Positions 43,638 to 54,719 of a stretch of DNA of 64,000 bases are shown here, in pieces. How positions within the stretch are numbered: the first letter of the stretch is position 1; the number at the start of each line of letters is the position of its first letter. Origin of the DNA: Paramyrothecium sp. XJ0827 (taxonomy: Eukaryota > Ascomycota > Sordariomycetes > Hypocreales > Stachybotryaceae). Both the position numbers and the translations under genes were made by a program. The notes under the pieces were generated by a model. It did not search any database, was not told the origin of the DNA, and was given only the letters and a program-made list of their open reading frames with translations. The stretch spans positions 3,596,001 through 3,660,000 of the forward strand of contig JAJFPB010000003.1 in the NCBI GenBank assembly GCA_020881915.1. Direction: 5' to 3'.

Positions 43638-46538
43638 GGTGATGGAGGGGAAAGCTGGGAACGCGTGCGTACGGTCGTGTAAGTGCTGGAAATGAGGTTG
43701 ATGCTGGTGACGCTAAGAGCAGGCAATGGAATTGATGCAACGAAATGTCAAAGAGAGGATGAACAACACAGGGTCGGGAGGAGAGGGACGGAGCCAGGAT
43801 TAAAAAGAAGGGGTGGCAATCAGGGTGCTGCGCAGCAAACGTTAGTGTACCTGACGGACAGGTAGGGAGCTTCTTTGGCGATCCAATGGATCAGGCACTT
43901 TGGTGTCTCGCCCTCCCAACAATTGATTCATGGCTGAAAGCTGGATACCCGATTTGGCTACGGGCGGTCGTGCTAAGCTCTAGGTGGTGAAGTGCCTAGA
44001 AGCCGCCGGTCCTTCGGGGGGAGTGGGGGGAGGGGAATTGGCGTGTTCAGGCACGGACGAACAGCGAGGAGCCTTGGGCCATGGGCCAACCAAAAGCCAT
44101 GAGCCAGGGGGCAGGGAACAGTGTGGGGCGGACGGTACTTCCCCAGGCCCGCAAACTGGGTCGGCCGTTCAGGTTCCCCCCGGACGGTGCCTCTTTAATT
44201 ACGTTAATTACTGATCTTGACCCGATCCCGCCCCAGAACAACACTATTGCATCACTACCTTACCTTACTTACCGTTTACTTACAGTACTTACATTGGATT
44301 CTATATAGTGTGTCTGCCTGTGTGGCTCAAGTTACGCCTCGCATACGAGGACACTGTACCGTCCCTTGCCAGGAAACTTCCATCTCGTCTCACTCACAGC
44401 CCCTTTGAGGGAGAGGCAAGGCAAGGCTGAGCAGTAGCAAAGTCTCAGACAAAACAAAAGCCGCGAAACAGAGACAGAGGCGCTCCTCCCCCTCCTCCTC
44501 CCCCCCGGGTGGGACGAGACCTGTGTGTCCTGTTCCTTTTCTTTGTCTCTTCCCCTTTGTCTCCTCAGCCCAGGGAGGAATACGATGCCGTAATTGGCAC
44601 GCGCGCGCCCAATAGGGCTCTTTGTACGCTCTGCTGATCCGGGCCGGAAGCAGTAGGTATGTGGAAGGGAGGGAGACGTGACGACGACGACGGATGACGG
44701 ATGACGACTTGGGGTTTTTTCGCGAGACAACGAGAACTTCGGACGATCGGCCCCCTTCGCTTGGCACAAGTCTTTTAGTGCTCATTGTCTGTGGACGGGG
44801 ACCCTGACCGGCTGTCCTGGACTTTGCCTTTCTTTTGCTAGTTTTATTTTTAAAGTTTCCATGCGAGGGTCGCCCCGTTGTCCCTCAGCCACTTTGTCTA
44901 ATTGACTTGGCGAAAGACAATCTCCGTGCCACGCTCACCGTTCGGAACAAAAGAGTCGCATGGCAGAATGGGAACGACGGCCATTGAGAGCTCGATGGGC
45001 CAAGGCGACCACGGCACTTTTCGTAGTGTACAGATCGGCGACTTTTGCCCATACAATGAATGGCGCCTATCCCGATCGACCTGTTGATGCATAGGGGGGA
45101 AAAGGTGACATCGTCCTGTCGGGCCAGCTGCAGACCTCAACAGGCGCAACGTCCTCGCCACACCGAAGTTCTTTGGCTCTTGGGCACCTTGACTATTGGA
45201 TTGCGTTTGGACTGGCTCGTATACGGACAATCCCTCGCCCTCGAAAACCTGGGAAGACATCAGCTTGCGCCGCAGCCATGTTCCACCTCCAAGTGAAGGG
45301 AGGCAACGGCCAGCAAAGTGGTGCAAGCCCGCGTGGCGTGACAGTGGCCAGCATGCTGAGACCATGTTCTCCCGGTGTTCGTGCATGAGTCGGTCCGCCA
45401 GAGCTTCATGGACTCGATGTATATGTCCCATCAGCAATGGTCCCATGCAGCGAAAATCGTCAAGTCGTCTCCATGGCCCCAGATGCGGACTGCGAATCCG
45501 CGTCCCGTGCAGGGATATGCCAATGACAAGTTAGGGCAATCAGTCAGATTTAATGCAAAAGGAAGAGGTCATGCAAAGTGACGAGAAGCACAAAAGCTCG
45601 CAATGGCCATAAGCAACGCGCACACATCACACCGAGGAAGCGCGGCGTGGGATGTTCTGAAGAGGCACATCCCAAGCCTCGAGGCTGGCGAACGGATACG
45701 CCCACCCCAACAGTACGGCGTCGTCATCAGACACACGCGCAAAAATGGGACCCCACCGCAACCACGCATTGGGTCGTGTTGGTGATTCGGAGCCCTGCAG
45801 GTACGGCATGCAGCGTGCCGCATAGCATATATGTGCGTTTCGTGCTGCCAGCACCAACAAGATTCCACTCTGGAGGGCCCGCCTCCCCGCTTCCGATAGA
45901 TGCTGCAGTGCTATCGGGAGGGGAGGGTTGGTCACCCCATGCCCTCTGCTTGCTGGCTGGCTTGCTTGCTTGCTTGCTTGCCCTGTGAGTCCGTGCACAT
46001 GTCTTTCCGACAAGCCTTGCCCCTGTCGCTCGCTGGTCTCCCGAGAGCACACTGCAGCATGTCGTGCTGAGGGCGCAGCGTAGAGCCGGGGACGCTAGAT
46101 TTGAGTTTCATACTACAGAATATTCATCGATTGTCTACCCTTATTAGGCGAAGGTGCATGCTGGTACTGTGTCTCGGTCGTCCTGCTTTCCCTAGGATGG
46201 GCGCATGCGTCCGTCCCTGTCCTGCATGGTCACAGCAACGGTTGGTCTATCTTCTTGCGAACGGACTCATTTTTTCACACGATGGAACGGCGGAACGCGA
46301 CCCTATGCGAGAAGCGGCCCGAGTCTGGAGCTCTTCCGTTGTCTGACGCCTTTCTCGGATAGGAAAATGATAGGTGCTGGTTCGACTTGGCTTCGTCGTG
46401 ATGATGTGATTCACCAATCTCCACCGTCGCATTTCCAAAAGGACAACAGTTCTATTCACTTTGCTCCGGTGGTCTAGTTCACGACAGGTGGGCATCAACT
46501 TGTAACTCAGGTTCGTGTCTCATTAGCCATAATCATGT
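43638..46538. other. Gene-poor region of 2.9 kb
   Basis: No gene is supported. It holds a short TACCT-rich stretch (44255-44300), a C/T-rich tract (44485-44560) and GCTT repeats (about 45955-45982). Overlapping open frames on both strands near 44898-46050 lack recognisable content. Confidence 0.5.
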
Positions 46539-48072
46539 CTACCTGTCTTCCCAACGTGGCCTGCTCATGATGACCGGTCGCGCCTGGTCCCAGGGCCCGC
46601 GAATCTCGTTCTTGTACTTTTGTAAACCAATCAGCCACCAGCTGCATCCACCCGTCGCTATCGTCGCGATGAGGACGCCCACCACCATTCCCACAATGCC
46701 GCCCTTCCATGGCCATCTGCCGGCCTCGGCGTCGGTCATGACCATGCCCACGCCTCCCCCGGCACCCAGAACCAACAGCACCGTCTGGACGAAGTGATAC
46801 TTCCAGTTCCGGTGCCGGATGTGACGTCTGAAGACGGGGAAGAGCCCGAAAACCTCGATGCTGAATAGCGTAAGGCTGAACACCTGATTCGTGGAGGGGA
46901 GGCGGCTCGCGAGCACGGTAGACGCCATCAGCGCTGCGTTGGTGGACAGCGAAGCAGGGAACTTGGCGCCGACCCCCCCTGAGTAGTCGAAGAAGAAGAT
47001 GTTGATCGCCAGGAGCCAGAAGGACATGGCCCAGATGCTGTCGCTAGATGTAGACCTAGTTAGGGACTTCAGGATCGGACTCAAGCCCAGCAGGGTGCAG
47101 TAAATCAAAATAGCAGACTTGATGGTACCCAGACGCAGATGCGTCCGGTTTTCCTCGTTCGGTACGGGAAGCGATATCTGGGGAATGTTCTCCTGGCTTA
47201 GTTTGATGGAATTCTGCGAGTAGCCATTCGCGGATCCGTTCGAAGAACTAATTATAAATTTTGGTGCTGCCGGCGGTGGCCTAGCTGTCATGTGGAGGTT
47301 CGAGGTGGAACTAGCAGCAGATGTCGTGGCAGATGGTGCCACGGAGGACGCGGCAGAAGGTGCCGTCGTCGAGATGCTCGACTCGACTCGCAACGGCGGT
47401 GGGCGACGGACGCTACCAGCTCGCGTCCGGCGCCGCGCGCTGCCGCTGCGGCCGAGACCGTTGGCCATGCCGAAGCTGGCATCCTCCCCCAGGCTCTCCT
47501 CCTCGGACACCCAGCGTTCCCAGAGGAGCCACCCCAGAAAGGTGCCGAAGCTGCTCCAGCTGACGACGGAGACGGGCGACACGCGCTCCTTGAAGATGCC
47601 GACGAAGCAGACGATGAAGATGATGACGGAGCAGACGTGCTGCAGTATGACGGTCGAGTCGGCCACGAGCGGCCAGAAGTCGTAGGGTTTCAAACGAGGG
47701 TTGCGCTGGAGGTTCTCCAGGAATGTTGCCTGGTCGGTGTAGTTGTCCGGATCTGCCGCGAATCACCACAGTTAGCCAAGGAGACGGGGACGCAGCGCAT
47801 TGGGGCCATTGCGGCACGCGAGCGAGCGAGCGAGGACACGTACACGGCTGCCTCACCCACATGAGCTTCTTGAAGCCACGCTTGCGCCGCCGGCTTCTGC
47901 TGCGCTCTCCCACGCGCGAGCGGACGCTGGGGGCGCTGTCGTGGTTCGGGGCGCGGAGCAAGGGCGGCGCAAAGGCATCGTCGGGCGAGAGGTGGGAGCG
48001 GCCGAAGCCATCGAAGCCGGCCGAGTAGTCAAAGGCAGGGAAGGCCGTCTCGTCGTCGGTGAGCGAGGGCAT
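46539..48072 (-). CDS. GPI2: GPI-GlcNAc transferase subunit GPI2 (PIG-C)
   Basis: Exons 48072-47844 and 47752-46539, joined through a 91-bp intron (donor gtacgt), give 480 residues. The subunit belongs to the ER complex that adds GlcNAc to phosphatidylinositol, the first step of GPI-anchor synthesis. The junction restores the family signature LMWVRQPYPDNYTDQATFL, followed by ENLQRNPRLKPYDFWPLVAD. Several transmembrane helices follow (SVIIFIVCFVGIF; SAILIYCTLLGLSPIL; IWAMSFWLLAINIFFFDYSG; FVQTVLLVLGAG; GMVVGVLIATIATGG). Between helices a Ser/Ala-rich cytosolic loop of about 110 residues is inserted. The N-terminal ~75 residues are acidic then basic (RSRSRRRKRGF). Two probable GPI-anchored proteins lie elsewhere in the window. 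Confidence 0.94.
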
Positions 48073-49235
48073 ATCTCCCGTGGGGGGGGGAAGGCCAGGC
48101 GGCTTGTCCCGAGCCTTGCAGGCGGCACGTTTCTTGGCGACGCGCCCAACGCTCTTGCAGTGCGGTGACGCGGGCTCGGGAGGGCTGGTGGATTGTTGTG
48201 GAGGTCAAGGACTCAGGAGTTTGGGACATTTCCAGAGGCCGGTCCCCACTGATGCCGCCCCCGGAAGCTTTATCGGGAGGGACGACTTGGCGATAAGGAC
48301 CACCCGCCGTCACATGTAATGAAACGGACGAACTAAGTAATGTAACCCATCGCCAAGCAGCGAATTGGTTAGAAATACTTCAGATGGCGGAGTCATGGAA
48401 GGTGAATCTAGTAAATAAATACAAATAGGTGTAAGGTGTATTCATCCTACGTAGAAACAATTTGCTGAGTTTCTTGTGTTCAAATTAGCGCTCCATTTGA
48501 TCACAAGTCAATGGTCAGAAAAGGCGGAACGCATAAGCAACAAGTTAACATCTATTTCACACTGCCAACGGTTGCGATCGTGAAGTTCTGGTGACCCCGG
48601 TGATCCTTGAGAGCCGGAAAAGAAAAAATAAGCAATGCTTCCTGTGGTTGGCTTGCTCCAATGGACTGCAAATGTGCCGGCATTGATATAGGTTAGGCCG
48701 GGTGAGTGCGTGCACAATGCTTAACTGGCAAGGTAGTCGTGTAAGCCGGCAACCCACAGCCCATGCGCTTGAGCCTCGAATAGGCCACTAGTTTCAAGCA
48801 AGCCCACCTGATAAAACTCCAAAGAAATCGCGGGGTAGACTATTCCGTGAACGGCCGTTTCGTAAACGGCTAGTATAGGTTCAATAGGGACAGCCGACGA
48901 GCTTCAGGTGTATGCGGTCCGATCCTATCCTTTGCCCGGTCAGTATGACAACGTAGAACTTTTGAGAGAGAGAAAACAATACACAGAATCCCACCGATCT
49001 AACTTGCCCAGCTGCCTTACCGTAATGCCCTCACAAGCGAGCCCGCTTCGAGAAAGACGCTGATCACCTGACGTCAAAAGCCTCGGCTTCTTTGCAACGG
49101 GCTACTAAAGGGTGGGGGGGTTGTTGACAATCCGTCAGCTCGCCTCGACTTGCATTTGCTGAAGCGTGGTAACCAAACAGACGCTCGAGCTGCTCCAAAG
49201 ACCTGCCGGATTGATTGAGCACTGCCGAGGAAGCC
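48073..49235. other. Divergent promoter region (GPI2 / alpha-beta hydrolase)
   Basis: About 1.2 kb; no supported gene or clear repeat. Confidence 0.5.
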
Positions 49236-50381
49236 ATGGCTACGTACAGGACAGCCCAGGATGCATTCGTGACCATAGACGGCGTCAGGTTCGCCTACCG
49301 CCGCCTCGGTGTGCCCCACGGCGTTCCACTGCTCCTCCTCATGCACTTCAGGTTTGTCCGGCACCAACACTGACTGCACTGAATGAAGCCCCCCCCCTTC
49401 CTGTCCCCCCCTCCGTGACGGCTCTTCGGACTGCGTTCTGACCCGACCTGACATGACGTCTCCAGGGGCACCATGGACCACTGGGACCCGGCCCTGGTGG
49501 ACGCGCTGGCGGCAAGGCGACCCGTCGTGCTGGCTGACAATGCGGGCGTCGGAAGGTCAGAAGGCGAGGTTCCCAAAACCTTTACGGGCTGGGCGCAGCA
49601 CTACATCAGCATCCTCCGGGCACTAGGGATCGAGCGAGCAGACGTTTTGGGCTTCTCGATGGGCGGGTGTGTCGCACAGCTGGTCGCCCTGAATGCCCCC
49701 CGGCTAGTCCGTCGACTCGTTCTCTGCGGCACCATTCCGAGCATTGGGGATGGCGTTGTACGGGCCCCCATTGGCCCCTTCAACCAGCTCAAGGCGGCCG
49801 TGACCGAAGACGAGCACAAGGAGGCGTTCCTGTCCACCTTCTTCACCAACACCCCTACGAGCCAGGCTGCCGGTTCCGCCGCTTGGCAGCGGATCGTCAC
49901 CTCCCGTGCTGATCGAGTGGACCATGTCGGCCAGGAAAACGCCCACAGGCAGGCCATCGCATTTGCCAAATTCATGGACCCGAGGCAGGCCGAGAACGCC
50001 TCCTACGACCGGCTGAAGGAGCTCAAGCTGCCCGTGTTGGTTGCCAATGGCAAGTGACGGCGCCCTGTTTACTCTTTCTTACTTTGACTCCCACTCTGAC
50101 ACTGCATGTCTCGGATCCTGCTGCTAATGCTGATACCGACTACAGGGAGCAACGACGTGCTGCTTCCGACCTGCAACAGTGTGACGCTGTGGGAGAAGAT
50201 CAGCCACGAAAAGGCACAGCTACACCTGTACCCCGATTCAGGCCACGGCTTCCTGTACCAATACGCTCCACAATTTGCGCAGCTCGTCAACAACTTCCTG
50301 GACGAGGACGCGGATGTGGATGTGGATGTGCACGGCAACGTGCACGGCAACGTGGACGGGGCCAGATCTGCCCGCCTGTAA
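49236..50381 (+). CDS. Alpha/beta hydrolase with a GC-AG intron
   Basis: Three exons: 49236-49351, 49466-50049 and 50146-50381, giving 311 residues. The fold is that of a soluble alpha/beta hydrolase of the non-haem peroxidase/esterase-like group: FAYRRLGVPHGVPLLLLMHFRGTMDHWD, LADNAGVGRSEG, the nucleophile elbow GFSMGGC (Ser103), then the acid in NGSNDVLLPT and the histidine in YPDSGHGFLYQY. The second intron must begin with GC (gcaagt) at 50050: only this keeps the conserved frame, whereas the GT two codons later leads to the wrong frame. The C-terminal ~25 residues are low complexity (DVDVDVHGNVHGN). Substrate unknown. Confidence 0.88.
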
Positions 50382-50896
50382 GATCGGCTCATCGTCCCGC
50401 ACCGTGCTGAACCCCTGGGGAGGCCCTGGGGGGAGGCATGGCGCTTCTGCTAGGGACGCGGGCACGGGCACGGGTGCGAGCACGACATGTGACGGTGCAG
50501 ACAGAAACACAAGTGAACAGAACAGACAGAGCCCCGTCTGGAAGAGTCGGGTGGCCGCGAAGCCAAGATCGCAATCAGCGCCGCATCGGGCAATTCCAGG
50601 TCGAAACGTTCCCGACGGGACGGTGCACGGCATGTGGCACCAAGCGATGTGACTCGGCCTAGTGCGCGGGAATTTGGACCCCAACTTTATTGGTCCCACA
50701 ACCTGGACGGGTAGGTAAGGTATGCGGTATGCAGTATGCAGCCTTCAGCTGAAAAGTTACAGTACCTCGCGCACGCCTGGTCTCGAAGCCAAAAAAAGGA
50801 CGCAGAGTCTCACTCGAAGGATTGTGACTGCCACGAGTCGTCATCCGGATCCACATCCGCACCCGCACCGAGAGGAATGGGGAGAGACAAGGGGAG

Positions 50897-50898
<2 letters not shown>

Positions 50899-50931
<33 letters not shown>
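50899..50931. repeat. (GA)n microsatellite
   Basis: About 16 tandem GA units followed by a G-rich run. Confidence 0.9.
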
Positions 50932-50937
<6 letters not shown>

Positions 50938-51061
50938 GGGACAGGGTGTAAGCCTAAAGCCCACGGTACCGTGCATGGCCTGCAGGAAAGGATGTTATCT
51001 CCTCCCAAAGGACCGCCTACATACCACATACGTGATTTCCGAGCGACTGCTACTGCTCGCT

Positions 51062-51092
<31 letters not shown>

Positions 51093-51099
51093 CTACTGC
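51062..51099. repeat. (CTG)n-type microsatellite
   Basis: About nine CTG/TGC units continuing into degenerate CTA/CTG units. Confidence 0.9.
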
Positions 51100-51547
51100 T
51101 GACACCCATCCCATGACAATGCACGAGGTGATGCATCATGCATCACGCCCCGTGCTGTGGTTCAGCAGCACATCTCCCGCCTCCAGCCAATTGGCCCGCT
51201 GACCTGCTGACCGAGTGATCGACAGCGAGGACCTGCAGTTAGCCGCCGTGGACACTCCATCGGAGGGCCTTGGAATCCTGGTACGTGTGGCGGCGGCACG
51301 GTACTACGTCCTGCACGTACCGGGGGATTGGGGAAACGCACCCACGATGGCTTCATGGGGATCAATTATTTTTCCCCTCGCCGAGCGATACCAGGCCGCA
51401 AACGGCCATCTCCCCAACAACAAGGGGAAGGGGCCCAAAGGGAAGGGGGTGTGTGTGTGTCTGTGACGCCCGCTTCCGTTCTTTCGTTCGACTTTAGCTT
51501 TCCGACTCCAATAAGAATAGACTTCCTACCCCGGAGATTCTTCTTGG

Positions 51548-51590
51548 TCTGCTTGGCTGCTTGCTTGCTTGCTTGCTCGCTCGCTCGCTT
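51548..51590. repeat. (GCTT/GCTC)n microsatellite
   Basis: Tandem 4-bp units changing from GCTT to GCTC in the leader region of the first 2EXR gene. Confidence 0.85.
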
Positions 51591-51705
51591 GATTGACCTG
51601 CAACTGCAAGCATCATCATCATCACCACCATCATCCGATGCCGTCCATGCCCTACATGACACTCGCCATTCACTCATCATACCATAAACACTTCCACTCT
51701 GTAAC

Positions 51706-52671
51706 ATGAGCCGGCACCGCTGCCGCCAGGCGGACACGCCCATGCCCGTGCCCTCCCATTGCCCATCTGTCTCCAAGTTCTCCCAGCTGCCGGCCGAGCT
51801 GCGCCTCAAGATCTGGTCCTGCGCCATTGAGCCGCAGATTGCCATTCTGGACGACCTGGTCAATAAGCCGAGGTCGTACCCTCTGCCCTCCGTCGCCCAG
51901 CTCAATGCCGAAGCCCGGATAGAGAGCCGACAGGGGTATGAGCCTGTTGGCTGGGGATCGTACTTCAACTTTTCCCGCGACATTTTGGTTTGTGATCCCA
52001 ACATTTCCGACCAAAGCCCCAATAAGCCCCTCGAGGACCTCGCCCCGCGGATCCAGAGGCTCGCCTTCTGGGACTGCTTCCCGGACGACGGGAGGGTCGA
52101 CGGGCCCTACCACTACTCGCTGTACGTCACGGCGTGGTACCGGCAGGAGGACTTTGGCAAGGTCGAGTTCAACAAGTTCCTCTTCCCGAACCTCAAGGAC
52201 CTCTGGATCATCAAGATTGGCGAGGTGGACAGGTCGTGGCGCATCGGCGTGGACCAAGACCTGCCCTACGAGGTGCGCCTGAGGAAGACGGCCCGCCAGT
52301 TCCGCTACTGGATCGACGAGAACATCATCGAGATAGCGCCCCTGAACCTGGACGAGCCGGACACCAAGGCGGTTCTGAAGGAAGGCCGGTGCGGCAAGGA
52401 GGACTGCCGCCAGCTCAACCAGGGCCGCAGCAAGATGATATCCAAGATCTTGTTCATGGACGGCAAGTACCAGAAGTCGGAGGACGCGGAGGACTGGGTC
52501 CGCGTCCTGCCTTGGTCTGCGAAGGCGGAGAACGACGAGAACCGGATGAGATGGATCATGGTCGAGCGGACGCTGACCTTCTCCCTGCGATGGGAAGGGA
52601 GCGAGGACGAGGACGAGGACGGCGACGAGGGCGCGAGTACGCCGACGCGGCGTCAGGTTTTGGGGGGTTGA
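51706..52671 (+). CDS. 2EXR-domain protein A
   Basis: One exon, 321 residues. The N-terminal motif FSQLPAELRLKIWSCAIEPQIA (residues 24-45) is the fungal 2EXR signature, named for its two E-x-R-like turns. The family is large in filamentous ascomycetes and of unknown function; the helix resembles an F-box. The middle part has alternating aromatic and charged segments (AFWDCFPDDG; FPNLKDLWIIKIGEVDRSW) typical of the family. The C-terminus is acidic (GSEDEDEDGDEG). A second 2EXR gene follows 845 bp downstream on the same strand. The start is the first ATG, close before the domain. Confidence 0.85.
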   Translation: MSRHRCRQADTPMPVPSHCPSVSKFSQLPAELRLKIWSCAIEPQIAILDDLVNKPRSYPLPSVAQLNAEARIESRQGYEPVGWGSYFNFSRDILVCDPNISDQSPNKPLEDLAPRIQRLAFWDCFPDDGRVDGPYHYSLYVTAWYRQEDFGKVEFNKFLFPNLKDLWIIKIGEVDRSWRIGVDQDLPYEVRLRKTARQFRYWIDENIIEIAPLNLDEPDTKAVLKEGRCGKEDCRQLNQGRSKMISKILFMDGKYQKSEDAEDWVRVLPWSAKAENDENRMRWIMVERTLTFSLRWEGSEDEDEDGDEGASTPTRRQVLGG

Positions 52672-52875
52672 GGGCACACCTCGACATCTGGCCCCAGCAA
52701 GCAATTCTTCTTCTTTATTTGTCAAAACTACACGAGCTTTTTCGGCTGCTTGCCACGCCGCAGCTCTTCAGCACCTGAGGCTGGCCGGGGGGCACCAAAG
52801 CCAGCAACCAACACCAATCATGTCCATTCCAAGAGCGCACACACCCACATAAGTACGGATTTAATTTAATGATAA

Positions 52876-52942
52876 TACAGTACAGTATGTATATATTACT
52901 AGTATTTTTAATCAATCCCAAAATTATTCTACAGTACAGTAT
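52876..52942. repeat. Direct repeat tacagtacagtat in an AT-rich patch
   Basis: The 13-bp word occurs at 52876-52888 and again at 52930-52942, inside DNA much richer in A and T than its surroundings. Possibly a scar of repeat decay. Confidence 0.7.
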
Positions 52943-53240
52943 TTGGTAAAATGTATTCGTTGTGTGCACCAGTAGGATGACTACGGAATTGTGTATGGTT
53001 GATCGTTCTTCGACGCAGCCCCCCAACCGAGCATCTAACCGTGCGGTAAGAAGCGGGAAAGATGCAATTGAGATCTAAAACAGGTGATCTGATCTGTGTT
53101 ACTGTTCATCAATGCTGCTAAAACGCCTGCGTCGTCCCCTTAGACTAAATGTGCTGAACAATGCCTTTGTCGAGATGTCATAAAAGGCCTCTATTGTGTT
53201 GTTTCAAGACTGTGTGCTCGCCTTTGGTCGCAAAACGCTC

Positions 53241-53280
53241 TTGGACAGTACAACTAACGTTTGGACAGTACAACTAACGT
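53241..53280. repeat. Perfect 20-bp tandem duplication
   Basis: The unit beginning ttggacagta is present twice, head to tail, without mismatch. It lies about 240 bp upstream of the second 2EXR gene. Confidence 0.95.
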
Positions 53281-53383
53281 TCCAACCAAGGCCATTTGAC
53301 CATTGCCTTGAGATGTTCATGCTGTTCTGTGAGGTAACGGCTCACAAACAGTCAAAATGAATGTCACCAACTCCCTCTGAGGG

Positions 53384-53390
53384 TATAAAT
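53384..53390 (+). promoter_or_regulatory. Possible TATA box of 2EXR gene B
   Basis: TATAAAT lies 127 bp ahead of the predicted ATG and is followed by a C/T- and A-rich leader. Positional support only. Confidence 0.35.
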
Positions 53391-53516
53391 TCTTCTCATG
53401 GCCCTGTTATATTTGCATCCGTCCTCGACAGAACCCATTCGACTTCATCACATCAACGAAAACAAAAGGAACGTATCGACCTTGACACGCGCAACAAACC
53501 AACGGCATTTAGCAAA

Positions 53517-54719
53517 ATGGAGCCAACATTCTACCCGTTCAGCAAACTGCCCGAAGAACTCCGACGCACGGTCTGGAGGCTCGCGATGCATCCAGTCATT
53601 GTGGACACGGAAGACCTGGGCAGCGAGAGGAGCTGGGCCGACTACGAAGTCTACTGCAAAGGCGGAAAGGCCACGACTCCCTTGAACGTCTTGTCTAGAG
53701 TGAACAAGGAGGCAAGATCAGAGGTTGAGTTTCTGTACGATTCCATAATCCGATCGCAGGACAACATGAACAAGGCTGCGCGGGTCAACTTCGATACTGA
53801 CGTGATCAAGGTGCACCGAATGGCCGTCCCTCTGGGCTCATTGTCATACGACCCTGTCGATATCCCCGACAGCCCCATCCAAAAACTCCTGACTGTTGGG
53901 TTCTACGTGATTGCAATGAACAAAGAGATCGTCCAGGCTTTTATCCAAGGCGGGGCAGACATCGGGCGCCTGTACCTGATCAAGTGGCCGAAGTTGCAAG
54001 AGGTCACGTTCGTCAATCTCTTCTCGAACCAGTGGGATCGCCACGGGTACCCCGAGGTTGGACGACCTACCCCTTTCCTTGAGCAGGCCAAGCATTCGGT
54101 ACGTGATGGCTTGTTGGACGCTCCTGTGACGTGGGGACGCCAAGTAAGTCTGACCCATTACGACGTTTTCGATGAACCAGGCCCTGCATCTATTGAGACG
54201 GACCAAGAGTTGATGCAAGAACATGGCACCGATAGGTTCATGAGCATGAAGGAGCTAATGGATGCTTCACGTCTAGGGCCGAATGGCACGGAAAACCTCA
54301 AGATGTCCTCCATGGGCTACACCAGAGGCACCGGCATCTACGGCGCCGAATGGGTTGGCTTCCGGTATTTCGTCGCGGACGGCAGGGTCGAGTTCACGCC
54401 GCTGTCGTGGCGCGAGGTGGAGGCGGCGACGTACTCGTGCCAGAACGATTACAGGAAGATGATCCCCTTCCGGGCCACGGACGCGGCTAGCAACATACAC
54501 TTCCCGCTCTTCGTGGCCAGGGTCTTCATCGTGAGGCCGGGCGAGCAGGCTCCCCCGGCCGAGCCCCATCACCACTGGGTCGAGCTGCCGGGCTACTCCG
54601 AATCCATGACGAGCGCCGAAAGAATGATGCGGGAGACGTGGAGCTATTTGACCCTCCAGTTTAGGGCTATGACATGGAACACGCGTTGCGTCGTCACGCC
54701 GAAGCAGGCATCAGAGTGA
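53517..54719 (+). CDS. 2EXR-domain protein B
   Basis: One exon, 400 residues from the first ATG after the leader; the frame is open upstream to 53361 but that part overlaps the promoter. The 2EXR signature is at the very start: FYPFSKLPEELRRTVWRLAM (residues 5-24), followed by the common PLNVLSRVNKEARSEVEFLY helix. The rest (LIKWPKLQEVTFVNLF; WVGFRYFVADGRVEF; HHHWVELPGY) has no recognisable catalytic motif. It shares only the family signature with the upstream gene, so the two are distant paralogues. Function is unknown. Confidence 0.85.
   Translation: MEPTFYPFSKLPEELRRTVWRLAMHPVIVDTEDLGSERSWADYEVYCKGGKATTPLNVLSRVNKEARSEVEFLYDSIIRSQDNMNKAARVNFDTDVIKVHRMAVPLGSLSYDPVDIPDSPIQKLLTVGFYVIAMNKEIVQAFIQGGADIGRLYLIKWPKLQEVTFVNLFSNQWDRHGYPEVGRPTPFLEQAKHSVRDGLLDAPVTWGRQVSLTHYDVFDEPGPASIETDQELMQEHGTDRFMSMKELMDASRLGPNGTENLKMSSMGYTRGTGIYGAEWVGFRYFVADGRVEFTPLSWREVEAATYSCQNDYRKMIPFRATDAASNIHFPLFVARVFIVRPGEQAPPAEPHHHWVELPGYSESMTSAERMMRETWSYLTLQFRAMTWNTRCVVTPKQASE

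Larger units (their letters stand above)
50382..51705. other. Intergenic region rich in microsatellites
   Basis: No gene is supported. It holds GA, CTG and GCTT/GCTC repeats (listed separately), a TCA-type repeat near 51612, and a C/T-rich leader ahead of the first 2EXR gene. Confidence 0.5.
52672..53516. other. Intergenic region between the 2EXR genes
   Basis: No gene. It contains an AT-rich patch (52855-52960) with two copies of tacagtacagtat, and a perfect 20-bp tandem duplication. Confidence 0.6.

Noticed and set aside
42899..43642. Plus-strand open frame of 247 codons over the CFEM gene
   Set aside because: Antisense of the Ser/Thr/Glu repeats (reads as Val/Ser repeats); the minus strand has a signal peptide, eight cysteines and proper splice sites.
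44898..45446. Minus-strand open frame of 182 codons in the gene-poor region
   Set aside because: No domain, no signal peptide, overlaps other equally long frames; too weak to call a gene.
51670..52725. Minus-strand open frame of 351 codons opposite 2EXR gene A
   Set aside because: Shadow of a GC-rich coding region; composition is Leu/Val/Arg-rich without a domain.
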